A stretch of DNA of 64,000 bases from Candidatus Avelusimicrobium vaccinum (GTDB taxonomy: Bacteria > Elusimicrobiota > Elusimicrobia > Elusimicrobiales > Elusimicrobiaceae). The stretch covers positions 1 through 64,000 of the forward strand of contig CADBIY010000007.1 of the NCBI GenBank assembly GCA_902794895.1. The letters are read 5' to 3'. Positions 24,494-33,835 of the stretch are shown here, one piece after another. Both the position numbers and the translations under genes were made by a program. The notes under the pieces are model-generated. The model was not told the DNA's origin, did not search any database, and worked only from the letters and a program-made list of their open reading frames with translations. Every line of letters starts with the position of its first letter. Position 1 is the stretch's first letter.

Positions 24494-26246
24494 TATGCAC
24501 CGCTAACAGTTGAATGTCCGCGGGAGTAACCCCCGGAATCCGGCTGGCCTGGCCTAATGTCCGCGGTTGTACTTCGCGCAATTTTTGGGCACTTTCAAAG
24601 AGGAGCCCCCGCACGGCAGATGGGTCAAATCCTTCCGGAATTTTGATAGCATCCACTTCCGCCAATTTTTCGGCATCTTTTTTATTGCGTTCATAATAAC
24701 CCGCATATTTTTGGTGAATCTCTGCATAGTTCTGTGCTTTTTCTACAGTCCATGGAAATAAATCTGCGGTGTCTGCTTCTGTAATGACGGGATGAGATTG
24801 CTCCGTTAGTTTGCTGGTTAACTGTTGGTATTTTTCAAACGGATGACGATACGATTCGTCCAGTAAACCCAAACGCAACGCATGCGGGGTCAGGCGTAAA
24901 TCGGCATTATCATTACGAAGTAGAATGCGATATTCCGCACGGGATGTAAACATGCGGTAGGGTTCATTGACGCCTTTGGTTACCAAATCATCGATCAGAA
25001 CTCCGATATAGGCTTCATCCCGACGTAACACAAAGGGATCCTTCCCTAACGTTTTTAAAGCCGCATTAATACCGGCCATCAGCCCTTGACCGCCGGCTTC
25101 TTCATAGCCGGTGGTTCCATTAATTTGGCCACCCATAAATAGTCCGGGTACAATTTTACTTTCCAAATGCGGATATAAATCCATCGGGTCCGAACAATCA
25201 TACTCAATCGCATAGCCGGGACGTGTAATCGTGGCTTTTTCCATACCGGGAACAGAGGCAATTAAAGCGCGTTGTACATCTTCAGGCATACTGGTTGAAA
25301 AACCCTGAATATAATACTCTTCGGTATAACGTCCTTCCGGTTCTAAGAAAAGAGGATGGCTGGTAACTTCCGGAAATTTTTTGATTTTATCTTCTACGGA
25401 AGGACAATACCGCGGCCCCAATCCATGAATATTTCCGCTGTACATGGCTGAACGTTGGAAATTTTCGCGTAAAATTTTGTCGGTGGCTAATGTCGTACGG
25501 GTAATATAGCAACTTAAAAATTCTCTTTTCTGTTGCTCACGCACATCCGTAAAATGCGAAATAGGCTGCAAGGGGTTATCGCTGGCTTGCACTCTAAATT
25601 TAGAAAAATCAAGCCCCCGCGCATTGATACGCATTGGAGTACCTGTTTTAAAACGGGTCAAATGTAGCCCTAAATCCGTACGCATATTTTTCGCTAAATC
25701 GTCAGAGGGCATGTCATTATAGCGGCCACCGCGAAATAACTCCGTCCCGATATGAATAGTTCCACCTAAAAATGTTCCGGTAGTCAATACCACCGTTTTC
25801 GTCCGATAGAACGTATGGCGGATTGTCATCACGCCGTTCACCTGTCCGTCTGTGGTAGAAATTTGGGCAGCTTCATCCTGCATGATTTCTAAATTAGGTT
25901 GCAGTTCCAAAAAATGTTTGAACGTAAATTGATAGACTTTTTTATCACACTGAACACGCGGGGAGTGCACGGCGGGACCTTTGCCGGTATTGAGCATATG
26001 ATAATGAAGTGCCGCATGGTCAGTTACGCGCCCCATGGCTCCGCCCAACGCATCAATTTCACGCACAATTTGTCCTTTTGCAATTCCACCGATAGAGGGA
26101 TTACACGACATTTGGGCAATAGTGTCCAAACTTTGGGTTAACAAAAGCGTTTTAACCCCTAATTTAGCCGCGGCTAATGCGGCTTCACAACCGGCATGAC
26201 CGCCGCCAATCACAATAACATCATATTCAACCGGACAAACAAACAT
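24450..26246 (-). CDS. mnmG: tRNA uridine-34 carboxymethylaminomethyl-modifying enzyme MnmG (GidA)
   Basis: A 598-residue flavoprotein that works with MnmE to modify the wobble uridine of certain tRNAs. The FAD loop is VIVIGGGHAGCEAALAAAKLG. Further marks are MSCNPSIGGIAKGQIVREIDALGG, GTGKGPAVHSPRVQCDK, GPRYCPSVEDKI and GGQINGTTGYEEAGGQGLMAGINAA. It abuts mnmE (1 nt apart) and overlaps rsmG. Confidence 0.97.
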   Translation of the reverse strand: MFVCPVEYDVIVIGGGHAGCEAALAAAKLGVKTLLLTQSLDTIAQMSCNPSIGGIAKGQIVREIDALGGAMGRVTDHAALHYHMLNTGKGPAVHSPRVQCDKKVYQFTFKHFLELQPNLEIMQDEAAQISTTDGQVNGVMTIRHTFYRTKTVVLTTGTFLGGTIHIGTELFRGGRYNDMPSDDLAKNMRTDLGLHLTRFKTGTPMRINARGLDFSKFRVQASDNPLQPISHFTDVREQQKREFLSCYITRTTLATDKILRENFQRSAMYSGNIHGLGPRYCPSVEDKIKKFPEVTSHPLFLEPEGRYTEEYYIQGFSTSMPEDVQRALIASVPGMEKATITRPGYAIEYDCSDPMDLYPHLESKIVPGLFMGGQINGTTGYEEAGGQGLMAGINAALKTLGKDPFVLRRDEAYIGVLIDDLVTKGVNEPYRMFTSRAEYRILLRNDNADLRLTPHALRLGLLDESYRHPFEKYQQLTSKLTEQSHPVITEADTADLFPWTVEKAQNYAEIHQKYAGYYERNKKDAEKLAEVDAIKIPEGFDPSAVRGLLFESAQKLREVQPRTLGQASRIPGVTPADIQLLAVHIERFRRLKHAKQTN

Positions 26247-27599
26247 TTATTTCCCCATACAAAATTGCGAAAAAATAATTCCTAAAATATCATCGGGAGT
26301 AACCTCTCCGATTAAATCTTTCAAATACATAAGTGCCCCGCGGATATGTTCCGCATAAATTTCTCCTCCGGCATCTTCCGGCAACTGTAAAAGCGCACTT
26401 TCCAACTCCGTTTGCGCACGAAGCAGCGATTCATAATGGCGCAAGTTAGAAATCATTAACCCGTCCGCTGTTTGGGCATGGTCCAATTCCCCGATCAGAC
26501 ATTTTTTTAATGAGTCCAGTCCTTCTCCTGTTTTGCATGAAACAGCCAATGCGGTAAAGAGTTCTTCTTCCGGCAATTTATGAATCGAAGTCGATTTATC
26601 TGATTTATTGCGGATAATATAAATTCTTTTTTTCTGTTGTTTAACTTCTTCAAATAAAGCCAATTCTTCGGCGGAAGGCTTGCGCGAAGTATCTTGTACA
26701 AATAAAATAACATTGGCTTTCTCCATAGCACACCGGCTGCGGCGCATTCCTTCCTGTTCCGCCGGATCCAGGGCATGGTCTCGGATCCCAGCAGTATCGG
26801 TAAGAATCACTTTTTGTCCGTCAATTTCTAAGGTTTCCTCCACCGTATCACGTGTAGTTCCGCAAGCATCTGCCACAATAGCCCGGTCAAAACCTAAAAG
26901 AGCGTTCAGCAAACTGGACTTTCCGCTATTGGGCACTCCAACAATGGCTACTTTTAACCCGTCTTTAATCAGCCGTCCGACGGAAAAAGTATCCGTAAGA
27001 GCGCGCATGCGCGAGAGTGTATTGGTTAGTTCTGCCCGAATAAATTCGTCGGTTAGCGGAGTCATTTCTTCGTCTACATCATCTAAACGGACTTCTATTT
27101 GGGCAAGCAAGGTTGATAATTGTTGTTTTAATTCATTGACCCGCTCGCTTAATTTTCCGTCTAATGAACCCATAGCCAAATCATGTGCGGATTTATTACC
27201 GGCGGCAATTAAATCACACAGACCTTGTGCCTCCAACAAATCCATTTTTCCGTTTAAAAAAGCACGCTGGCTAAATTCCCCCCGTTTAGCGGGAACAGCC
27301 CCTAATTGACACAAAAGTTCCAACAAACGCCCTTTAATATACGGACTTGCATGCAATGCAAATTCTACTACCTCTTCGCCTGTAAAAGAATGCGGAGCCT
27401 GAAAGTAAGTAACAAGGGCTTTGTCTAAAATTGTTTTTCCGTCGTAAATAGTGCAAAAAATCTGTTTACGCGGTTCAAATTCACGCTCCGCACAAACCAG
27501 GTGTTTTAAAATGGATAATGCCTGCGGGCCGGAGAGACGGACCAAAGCGACGGCTCCGCCCATTCCGCTGGCAAGTGCACAAATAGTAGAATTTTCCAT
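26247..27599 (-). CDS. mnmE: tRNA modification GTPase MnmE (TrmE)
   Basis: A 450-residue GTPase, partner of MnmG. It has an N-terminal folate-binding domain (ICALASGMGGAVALVRLSG), a helical domain, and an inserted G domain with GVPNSGKSSLLNALL, GTTRDTVEE, DTAGIRDH and NKSD. The C-terminus is FCMGK, in place of the more common FCIGK; the Cys needed for modification is retained. A TAAAAT box lies 6 nt before the ATG, so the message may be leaderless. Confidence 0.96.
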   Translation of the reverse strand: MENSTICALASGMGGAVALVRLSGPQALSILKHLVCAEREFEPRKQIFCTIYDGKTILDKALVTYFQAPHSFTGEEVVEFALHASPYIKGRLLELLCQLGAVPAKRGEFSQRAFLNGKMDLLEAQGLCDLIAAGNKSAHDLAMGSLDGKLSERVNELKQQLSTLLAQIEVRLDDVDEEMTPLTDEFIRAELTNTLSRMRALTDTFSVGRLIKDGLKVAIVGVPNSGKSSLLNALLGFDRAIVADACGTTRDTVEETLEIDGQKVILTDTAGIRDHALDPAEQEGMRRSRCAMEKANVILFVQDTSRKPSAEELALFEEVKQQKKRIYIIRNKSDKSTSIHKLPEEELFTALAVSCKTGEGLDSLKKCLIGELDHAQTADGLMISNLRHYESLLRAQTELESALLQLPEDAGGEIYAEHIRGALMYLKDLIGEVTPDDILGIIFSQFCMGK

Positions 27600-27605
27600 A
27601 GTTAT

Positions 27606-27611
27606 ATTTTA
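27606..27611 (-). promoter_or_regulatory. Candidate -10 box of mnmE
   Basis: TAAAAT (minus strand) ends 6 nt before the mnmE ATG, and TATAAC overlaps it. No Shine-Dalgarno is visible. Confidence 0.4.
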
Positions 27612-27705
27612 TCAATTTTAGAGGCTTTTTTGGAGATTATTATTGCCTTATATTACCGACGATATTTTTTTATATTTTTGCCGGATATTAGGCCCCCTAT
27701 AAACA

Positions 27706-27740
27706 AAAAATTCCCCAGCCTTAATAGCCGGGGAATTTTT
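27706..27740 (-). terminator. Intrinsic terminator after jag
   Basis: AAAAATTCCCC-a-GC pairs with GC-c-GGGGAATTTTT around a 7-nt loop. It is symmetric in A/T tails, so it may work in both directions. Confidence 0.85.
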
Positions 27741-27758
27741 GCGATACATCCAAAGATT

Positions 27759-28895
27759 TTATTTTGTTTCTACATGTTCAGAAACAGATGGTTGTGCAAC
27801 CGGTTCTTGCGAAACGCAATCCACTTGTGTTGTTAACGGTTGCCCGGATTGCTCTTCCGGCACCGCCACGGTTTCCACCACAGCGACCGTCGCTTCAGTC
27901 AAGGCCGGAGTTTGCACAGATTCCGTAACTACTGTTACTTCTTCCACTTCCGCAATATCTTCGCCAATTACCCCCGGAACAAAATCCGCCGGTGCTTGGT
28001 TGGATTTTAAGAGTTCTTGTACTTTTTCGGTCGGGCGTAACGTAACTTTCCGCCATTTGCCTTCCCCTTCCGAAGCCGTAACTACAAATTCATTTCCTTC
28101 CACCGCACGGTGAATATAACGGCGCAGTTGTGCACTCATGGGGCGGAAACGGAATACACTGTGTCCGCTTTTGATTAAGGAAATGCCTTTCTCGATTTCT
28201 GCATCAATTTTATCTTCCGCTTTACGCCAATAATTCTGCGTATCGGCAATCACGGAAATCGGTGTATCAAAATGACGGCTTAACGCTAAAGTGGCCAGAT
28301 ATTGAATGGCTTCCAAGGTTTTACCTTCTTTACCAATCACAATAGCCGGATGATCACAATCAAAGGTGAGTAAAATACGTTGTTGCTGCTCATCCCACCA
28401 AACGTGTAAATTTTCCACCTTTACTCCCATATGGGTAAGTACTTTTTCCAAATATTCTTTGGCTTCTTGCATGGGTGCTTTTAGATTTTCAGGAATAACT
28501 GCCTGTTGAATTCGTTCGTTAGGCAATAATTGCGGTTCATTGGCTTTAGGTGCTTTTTCACGCGGTTCACGGTTTTCTACCCGTTCACTCCGGCGCATAT
28601 TGCGACGACCGCGTCCGGAGGATTCCCCACGTTCTTTGCGGCTATTGCGGCTGCCACGGCCTTTGGATTTGCGTTTCGGAACATCCATATAGATTTGGGA
28701 ATCCAAATCGGCCGTACTCCAACGTTTAGCACGCAATTCTACCACGGCATTGCGTGCACCGATTCCCAAAAAACCCTTTCGCGGTGTTTTTAAAATAGAT
28801 ACTTCCACTTGGTCGCGGCGTAAACCTAATTTTTTTAATCCTTTGTTAATTGCTTCGGTAACTTCTTTTGCTTCAATTTTAATTTTATGTGCCAT
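27759..28895 (-). CDS. jag: RNA-binding protein Jag (KhpB/EloR)
   Basis: A 378-residue protein. The N-terminal Jag domain (to about residue 55) carries the KGFLGIGARNAVVEL motif. A basic Arg/Ser/Gly-rich linker (about 70-115) follows, then a KH domain (about 140-210) with IVIGKEGKTLEAIQYL. The R3H domain (about 215-290) is FRPMSAQLRRYIHRAV. An acidic Val/Glu/Thr-rich tail of about 70 residues is unusual. The partner yidC is just upstream. KhpB-type proteins bind RNA and affect cell elongation and division. Confidence 0.92.
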   Translation of the reverse strand: MAHKIKIEAKEVTEAINKGLKKLGLRRDQVEVSILKTPRKGFLGIGARNAVVELRAKRWSTADLDSQIYMDVPKRKSKGRGSRNSRKERGESSGRGRRNMRRSERVENREPREKAPKANEPQLLPNERIQQAVIPENLKAPMQEAKEYLEKVLTHMGVKVENLHVWWDEQQQRILLTFDCDHPAIVIGKEGKTLEAIQYLATLALSRHFDTPISVIADTQNYWRKAEDKIDAEIEKGISLIKSGHSVFRFRPMSAQLRRYIHRAVEGNEFVVTASEGEGKWRKVTLRPTEKVQELLKSNQAPADFVPGVIGEDIAEVEEVTVVTESVQTPALTEATVAVVETVAVPEEQSGQPLTTQVDCVSQEPVAQPSVSEHVETK

Positions 28896-28910
28896 AATTC
28901 AAAGTTCTCC

Positions 28911-30488
28911 TTAATTGGCTTTCGCCAGTCTATGGTTGACAAATGTTTGAATTGCAAAAACAAGCAGGCTGTTGGTCAACCAATAAAGCACCAGCCCTGA
29001 CGGAAAATTCATAAAAAGCAGTGTAAAAATAAGCGGCATATATTTAAACATGGCTGCTTGTGCCGGATCCGTTCCGGCCGGCATAGAATTTTTCTGTTGT
29101 AAAAACATCACCGCACCCATCAAAAGCGGTAATACATAATATGGATCTTTGGAAGACAAATCCGTAATCCAAAACACAAATTTAGCCCCGTGTAATGACC
29201 AGGAAGTGCGTAAGGCATTAAACAACGCCAAAAAGATCGGCAGTTGAATAAGCATCGGTAAACAACCGGCTAACGGATTCACTTTATATTTACGGTATAA
29301 GTTAAGTGTTTCGCGATTCATGGCTTCCGGGTTACCTTTATATTTTTCTTGGATACGTTTCATTTCCGGTTGAATTTTTTTCATCTGGGCCGCTGATTTT
29401 AATTGCATCATGGTAAAGCGGAATAAAATCAGTTGCAAACAAACCGTCAGCATGATAATAGCCACGCCATAGTTTCCGGTCCATCCATAGAAAGTTTCCA
29501 ACACGTTCCGGGCAATTTTACCGAGTGCCCCAAAAAATCCAAAAGCAATACTTCTGTCCAAATGATAAGGCAAGTTTAAGAACGCCTTATAATCTTTTGG
29601 ACCAAAGTAAAATTGGGAATCATAACTCTTGTTTTCGCCAGACTGTAAAGTAGCCGCCGGCACCCCGATCGTAAACTGCGGACCGGTTAAGTCGCTCTCT
29701 CCCAATAAACCCCACATCCGTTTTTGTTTCCCGATATTTACTTTATCAGCAGCAAGTAATCCGGGTTGCCATCCTTGCGGAATTAATACGGACAAGAAAT
29801 AACGGTTTTCTACCCCTGCCCATAACCATGGTAACGACGGTTGTTTTGAGGTTTTCGAAAAAGTTTCTAAGGTAGGTTTCTTTTTCCCCTGTTCCTGGAT
29901 TAAATAAACGGCTTTGGATTCCCGTTCATTATCTTTCATTTCACTTTTGACCGTTGCAAGGCCCGGGCCAAAATTCCAAGACCACGACGGAATCGCCACT
30001 TCTTTTGCGGTTCTGTTTTGTAAAGTAACGGTTAAATCATTAATTCCGTTTTCGTTAAAAACATATTGTTTGGTAACGCTAACGCCTTTTACAAGTTCTC
30101 CGGCAAAAGTAATAGAATTTTGCGTGCGAACCTTTTCCGTAAAATCTACTTCCGGGAAAGTGGCAAAATAACCCAGCCCTTGATAAGGGGTCAAATCCAC
30201 ATTGCCTAAATCATCTTTAAAAAGATAGGTTTTAATTCCTGCGCCTTTAGAAGAGAATGTAATCTCTGCCTGGGGCAAAGAAAATTCAATCAGTTCTTCC
30301 GGCTTCGGGGCAGGTTTTTCTTGTTGTAACCGCACTTCTGTTTGTGTAGCGGCTTGCCGTGCCTGTTGTTTGAGTTGTTCTTCGGCGGCTTGTTGGGCAG
30401 CGCGGGCACGGGGTAAGGCTACAAATTGATTGTAACCGGTAATAATCAGTAAAAACAACATTACTGTAATAAGGAATTGTCTATTCAT
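28911..30488 (-). CDS. yidC: Membrane protein insertase YidC
   Basis: A Gram-negative-type YidC of 525 residues. The N-terminal span (MNRQFLITVMLFLLIITGYN) is followed by a large periplasmic beta domain (about 55-320). The insertase core has FRFTMMQLKSAAQMKKIQPE, NPLAGCLPMLIQLPIFLAL and PSGLVLYWLTNS. The start at 30488 is chosen because GGGAG lies 5 nt upstream; the frame is open to 30551. It inserts proteins with or without Sec. Neighbours yidD, rnpA and rpmH are in the standard order. Confidence 0.96.
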   Translation of the reverse strand: MNRQFLITVMLFLLIITGYNQFVALPRARAAQQAAEEQLKQQARQAATQTEVRLQQEKPAPKPEELIEFSLPQAEITFSSKGAGIKTYLFKDDLGNVDLTPYQGLGYFATFPEVDFTEKVRTQNSITFAGELVKGVSVTKQYVFNENGINDLTVTLQNRTAKEVAIPSWSWNFGPGLATVKSEMKDNERESKAVYLIQEQGKKKPTLETFSKTSKQPSLPWLWAGVENRYFLSVLIPQGWQPGLLAADKVNIGKQKRMWGLLGESDLTGPQFTIGVPAATLQSGENKSYDSQFYFGPKDYKAFLNLPYHLDRSIAFGFFGALGKIARNVLETFYGWTGNYGVAIIMLTVCLQLILFRFTMMQLKSAAQMKKIQPEMKRIQEKYKGNPEAMNRETLNLYRKYKVNPLAGCLPMLIQLPIFLALFNALRTSWSLHGAKFVFWITDLSSKDPYYVLPLLMGAVMFLQQKNSMPAGTDPAQAAMFKYMPLIFTLLFMNFPSGLVLYWLTNSLLVFAIQTFVNHRLAKAN

Positions 30489-30556
30489 GCAAACTCCCTG
30501 AATCATTTCGGTAATAAAATTACCGAAAAGCGGAAAACCGGGAATAAACAAATTAT

Positions 30557-30793
30557 TTACGGAACCGGATCATAACCGCCCGGATGCAGAGGATGACACT
30601 TGAGCAGACGCCGCATGGCTAAATAACAGCCTTTCAAAGCGCCATATTTGGAAATTGCTTCTTTGGCATACGCGCTGCAAGTCGGTGAAAAACGGCAAGT
30701 GCCTTTAGGCCCTAACAAAGGCCTCACACATACCATAAACACCGCTAGTAACGCCAGTACACATTTTTTTGAAAGAAGCGAAATCTTATTCAT
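30557..30793 (-). CDS. yidD: Membrane protein insertion efficiency factor YidD
   Basis: A 78-residue protein with the family core [33 protein letters not shown]-like spacing ([18 protein letters not shown]) and YDPVP at the end. The three conserved Cys are present. It is thought to help YidC-dependent insertion at the inner membrane face. It is located between rnpA and yidC as usual. Confidence 0.94.
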   Translation of the reverse strand: MNKISLLSKKCVLALLAVFMVCVRPLLGPKGTCRFSPTCSAYAKEAISKYGALKGCYLAMRRLLKCHPLHPGGYDPVP

Positions 30794-30810
30794 AGTACTC
30801 TTTCCCGTAA

Positions 30811-31185
30811 CTATTCGGATAAAGAGTCGTTGAGTAATCCGGCCTGACCGATTAGTGACTTGAGCGCCTCTTGCGCTGCCTGCACATTACCCAACGCATC
30901 AGAGCCTCTTGGGCTGATAATTACATCTGTTCCGGTTTGAATATAACTTCTGTTTAATCTAAATGCTTCCCGCAGCAACCGTTTGGCACGGTTTCTTACC
31001 ACCGCCGGTCCCAATTTTCGGGATACCACTACCGCAAAACGTGCCGGTTCTGCTTTTCGGGAAGCGGATTTCCGGCACCACAATACTAAGTTACGATATT
31101 GCAATTTAATGCCGCCTTGAATAATATCCTTAAAATCATTTTTAAGGTGAAGGCGGCAAAAACGCGGCAGGCCGTTTGGCTGCAT
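30811..31185 (-). CDS. rnpA: Ribonuclease P protein component
   Basis: A 124-residue basic protein. The motif [27 protein letters not shown] contains the RNR signature that contacts RNase P RNA. The start [16 protein letters not shown] and the central beta strands fit the family. It assists 5' maturation of tRNAs. It starts 5 nt after the rpmH stop. Confidence 0.94.
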   Translation of the reverse strand: MQPNGLPRFCRLHLKNDFKDIIQGGIKLQYRNLVLWCRKSASRKAEPARFAVVVSRKLGPAVVRNRAKRLLREAFRLNRSYIQTGTDVIISPRGSDALGNVQAAQEALKSLIGQAGLLNDSLSE

Positions 31186-31190
31186 AAAAA

Positions 31191-31328
31191 TTACGCTCTA
31201 ATCAGTTCGTGGCGGCCTTTGGCTCTGCGAGCACTGAGGACTTTGCGTCCGCCGGCAGTGGCCATTCTGGCACGAAAACCGATATGTTTAGCACGTCTTC
31301 TTTTGTTAGGTCTGTATGTCGGTAACAT
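31191..31328 (-). CDS. rpmH: 50S ribosomal protein L34
   Basis: A 45-residue, very basic protein. It begins [20 protein letters not shown], then [22 protein letters not shown] and ends LIRA; the pattern is that of L34 throughout. It is the first gene of the minus-strand run rpmH-rnpA-yidD-yidC-jag-mnmE-mnmG-rsmG, which in many bacteria lies next to dnaA and the origin. Confidence 0.97.
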   Translation of the reverse strand: MLPTYRPNKRRRAKHIGFRARMATAGGRKVLSARRAKGRHELIRA

Positions 31329-31509
31329 GTTTCTTTTATACGTTAGTTCTGGCCCCGCTAGGAACTGGAAAAAACGTATCTCCTGTATTAATTTAAAATG
31401 GTGTCACTAAAAAGGGACGTTATTATTATATCTTTTCTTGCGCGGGAATGCAAAAGATTATTTTATCATCCCGCCATAAAAACTACTGAAATAAAATGTT
31501 TAAATTTGC

Positions 31510-31515
31510 TATCCT
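31510..31515 (+). promoter_or_regulatory. Candidate -10 box of recO
   Basis: TTTGC-TATCCT ends 8 nt before ATG 31524. The TTTGC prefix is the same as at gmk, hydE and kdsA. Confidence 0.4.
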
Positions 31516-31523
31516 ACTTATAT

Positions 31524-32231
31524 ATGATTTTTACAGACTCCGGCATTATTTTACTGCGTCAAGATTTTCGCGAAGCAGACCGAATTGTTTCGTTGTATAC
31601 CAAAGAACACGGGCGTATCAATGTGCGCTTGCCGGGAGTCGCACGTTCTGTAGGGAAATTAAAAGCCTTAAGTGAACCTTTCGTATGCGCGGATTACCGC
31701 ATTTATATCCGCCGGGGAGGAACGATCGGCACGGTAACCGGCGGAAAAATAAATCAAGTTTTCCCCCATATCAGACAAGATTTAAAAAAATTAGCCTTGG
31801 CTTTCCACTTTTGCGAACTCTTATACCGCATGACCCCTTTACATCAACCCAGTCCGGGGAAATTTGATTTATTATTACACGCCTTACAAGCCGTAGAAAA
31901 AGGTCCTGCCCACTCCTCTTTTCAAGCCGCTTTTACCTTACGGCTTATGATGTTGGCCGGTTTTGGGTTAGACCACCCTGTACTAAACATTTCAGCAGAA
32001 TTTTGGCAGCAAATGCATCAAGCCCCGTTTGAACAGTTAGATTTTTCATTGCCGGAGGATTTACTGGCACTCGCTAAATGCAACACGATTTGCCACCGAT
32101 TTTTAAGCCAATACCTCACCTATCCGCTTCACACCCAACATTCGTTTACTTTGCAAGAGGATTGGGAGGCTATTTCCGACGAAAAAACAATGCCGGACAG
32201 GCACGAACTTATTGCACAGCCGAGTCATTAA
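31524..32231 (+). CDS. recO: DNA repair protein RecO
   Basis: A 235-residue protein when started at ATG 31524 (MIFTDSGIILLRQDFREADR), which fits the RecO N-terminal OB fold exactly; the frame is open 42 codons further up but without similarity. RecO helps RecR load RecA onto SSB-coated DNA. LPGVARSVGKLKALSEPFV continues the OB domain, and the helical C-terminal half lacks the four-Cys zinc site found in some RecO proteins. It converges on the HAD gene. Confidence 0.85.
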   Translation: MIFTDSGIILLRQDFREADRIVSLYTKEHGRINVRLPGVARSVGKLKALSEPFVCADYRIYIRRGGTIGTVTGGKINQVFPHIRQDLKKLALAFHFCELLYRMTPLHQPSPGKFDLLLHALQAVEKGPAHSSFQAAFTLRLMMLAGFGLDHPVLNISAEFWQQMHQAPFEQLDFSLPEDLLALAKCNTICHRFLSQYLTYPLHTQHSFTLQEDWEAISDEKTMPDRHELIAQPSH

Positions 32232-32234
32232 CGG

Positions 32235-32894
32235 CTACGCAAGCAACTCCTCTATATCCGGATAAATATCTTGTAAAGAGGTATAGATTTTGAACGCTTG
32301 TTCGCGAATCAGGCGCGTGGGTTTGCTAATTTGCGGCACCATACAAGTCCGCATACCGGCCGCAATGGCGGCGGTGGCCCCGGCAGCAGAATCTTCGAAC
32401 ACCAAGCATTGCTGAGGCGGCACTTCTAACTTGTGAGCCGTTTTCAAATAAACTTCCGGGTTCGGTTTTAAATTTTTCACTTCTTCGCAAGTGGTAATAG
32501 CAGAAAAATATTTCAAAATCTCTTTTTTGCGCAAATAAAACTCGGCCCATTTGCGCATATTAGAAGAGGCCAGGCCGATTTTTAAACGGCGGTGATAGAA
32601 AAATTCTACCGCTTCTTTAGCACCCGGACGAAAGGGAATCTCCCCCCCGCTTTGCAAATAATCTTCTACCAATTGATACGTTCTGTTATGAATTTGGGCA
32701 GGATCTACCTCTTTACCGAAGTGTTGTTTCATAAAGCGTTCGGCTTCTTCGCGGCTAATTCCAATACAAGCCGAAAAAAGTTCAAACGTAAAATCAAGCC
32801 CCCATTCGGCCGCGGCTTTTTTATAACATGAAAAATAAATAATTTCAGTATCAAACAAAAGCCCGTCCATATCAAAAATTACACTGGTAATCAT
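32235..32894 (-). CDS. HAD-superfamily phosphatase, beta-phosphoglucomutase-like
   Basis: A 219-residue HAD subfamily IA protein. Motif I is FDMDGLLFDTE, with the nucleophile Asp and the +2 Asp. Motif II is GLASSN, and motifs III/IV follow in a Lys-containing KPNPEVYLK and VFEDSAAGATAAIAAGM. The helical cap (residues about 17-85) places it with sugar-phosphate phosphatases and phosphoglucomutases. Substrate cannot be read from sequence. A TACAAT box ends 6 nt before the ATG. Confidence 0.85.
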   Translation of the reverse strand: MITSVIFDMDGLLFDTEIIYFSCYKKAAAEWGLDFTFELFSACIGISREEAERFMKQHFGKEVDPAQIHNRTYQLVEDYLQSGGEIPFRPGAKEAVEFFYHRRLKIGLASSNMRKWAEFYLRKKEILKYFSAITTCEEVKNLKPNPEVYLKTAHKLEVPPQQCLVFEDSAAGATAAIAAGMRTCMVPQISKPTRLIREQAFKIYTSLQDIYPDIEELLA

Positions 32895-32900
32895 GGATAT

Positions 32901-32906
32901 ATTGTA
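32901..32906 (-). promoter_or_regulatory. -10 box of the HAD gene, leaderless arrangement
   Basis: Minus-strand ATTGC-TACAAT ends 6 nt before the ATG, with no ribosome site between. Confidence 0.5.
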
Positions 32907-32937
32907 GCAATTTGAACGTTATTTTTACTGAATTTTA

Positions 32938-32943
32938 TATAAT
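32938..32943 (+). promoter_or_regulatory. -10 box of glyQS
   Basis: TATAAT ends 10 nt before the glyQ ATG. The predicted 5' leader is 0-4 nt, and there is no Shine-Dalgarno. Confidence 0.5.
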
Positions 32944-32953
32944 ATAAGTACCT

Positions 32954-33835
32954 ATGAAATACGGAATGAATTTTCAGGATATGATTTCGGCCCTGAACAC
33001 CTATTGGGCCAAACAAGGCTGCGTACTTGTGCAGCCATACGACGTGGAAAAAGGAGCCGGCACCTACAACCCGGAAACTTTCTTTGGTTCTTTAACCAAA
33101 AAACACGTCAACCGCGCTTATGTGGAACCTTGCCGCCGGCCCGCAGACGGCCGCTATGGCGAAAATCCTAACCGCTTGGGTAAATATTATCAATATCAGG
33201 TAATTATGAAACCTGCCCCGGCGAATATTCAAGAAATTTATTTAAATTCCTTAAAAGCCATTGGGTTGGATCCCAAAGAGCACGACGTACGCTGGATTGA
33301 AGATGATTGGCAATCCCCCACTCTGGGTGCGTCCGGGGTCGGGTGGGAAATTTGGCTGGATGGTATGGAAATTACGCAATTTACTTATTTCCAAAATATG
33401 GCCGGGTATGCCTTAAATCCGATTACGGCAGAAATTACTTACGGCTTGGAACGGATCGCCATGTATTGCCAGAAAGTAGATAACGTGTTTGATTTGCGTT
33501 GGAATGAAGAAATTACCTACCGCCAGGTATTCCATGAAAACGAACGGCAGTTTTCACACTATTATTTTGAAGAATCAAACGTGGAACATCTGCGCCGCTA
33601 CATTGAAGAATGTGAAGAGGAATGTTACGCCCTGTGCAAAAAAGGCCTTTATTTACCGGCCTATGATGATACCATGAAACTCTCGCACTATTTTAATATG
33701 TTGGAAGCACGCGGAGCCATTAGCGTGTCCGACCGTACTAATAACATTACTAAAATCCGCAATTTAGCCAAAGCATGTGCCAAGGCCTATGTGGAAAGTG
33801 TAGAAAAGAAGGAAAAAGAGGAGGCCGCAAAATGA
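32954..33835 (+). CDS. glyQ: Glycyl-tRNA synthetase alpha subunit
   Basis: A 293-residue catalytic subunit of the bacterial alpha2-beta2 GlyRS. Family marks are TYWAKQGCVLVQPYDVEKGA, AYVEPCRRPADGRYGENPNR, HDVRWIEDDWQSPTLGASG, GWEIWLDGMEITQFTYFQ and SYFNMLEARGAISV-like (HYFNMLEARGAISVSDR). Its stop overlaps the glyS ATG by 4 nt, so translation of the two subunits is coupled. The last ~15 residues are Lys/Glu-rich. Confidence 0.97.
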   Translation: MKYGMNFQDMISALNTYWAKQGCVLVQPYDVEKGAGTYNPETFFGSLTKKHVNRAYVEPCRRPADGRYGENPNRLGKYYQYQVIMKPAPANIQEIYLNSLKAIGLDPKEHDVRWIEDDWQSPTLGASGVGWEIWLDGMEITQFTYFQNMAGYALNPITAEITYGLERIAMYCQKVDNVFDLRWNEEITYRQVFHENERQFSHYYFEESNVEHLRRYIEECEEECYALCKKGLYLPAYDDTMKLSHYFNMLEARGAISVSDRTNNITKIRNLAKACAKAYVESVEKKEKEEAAK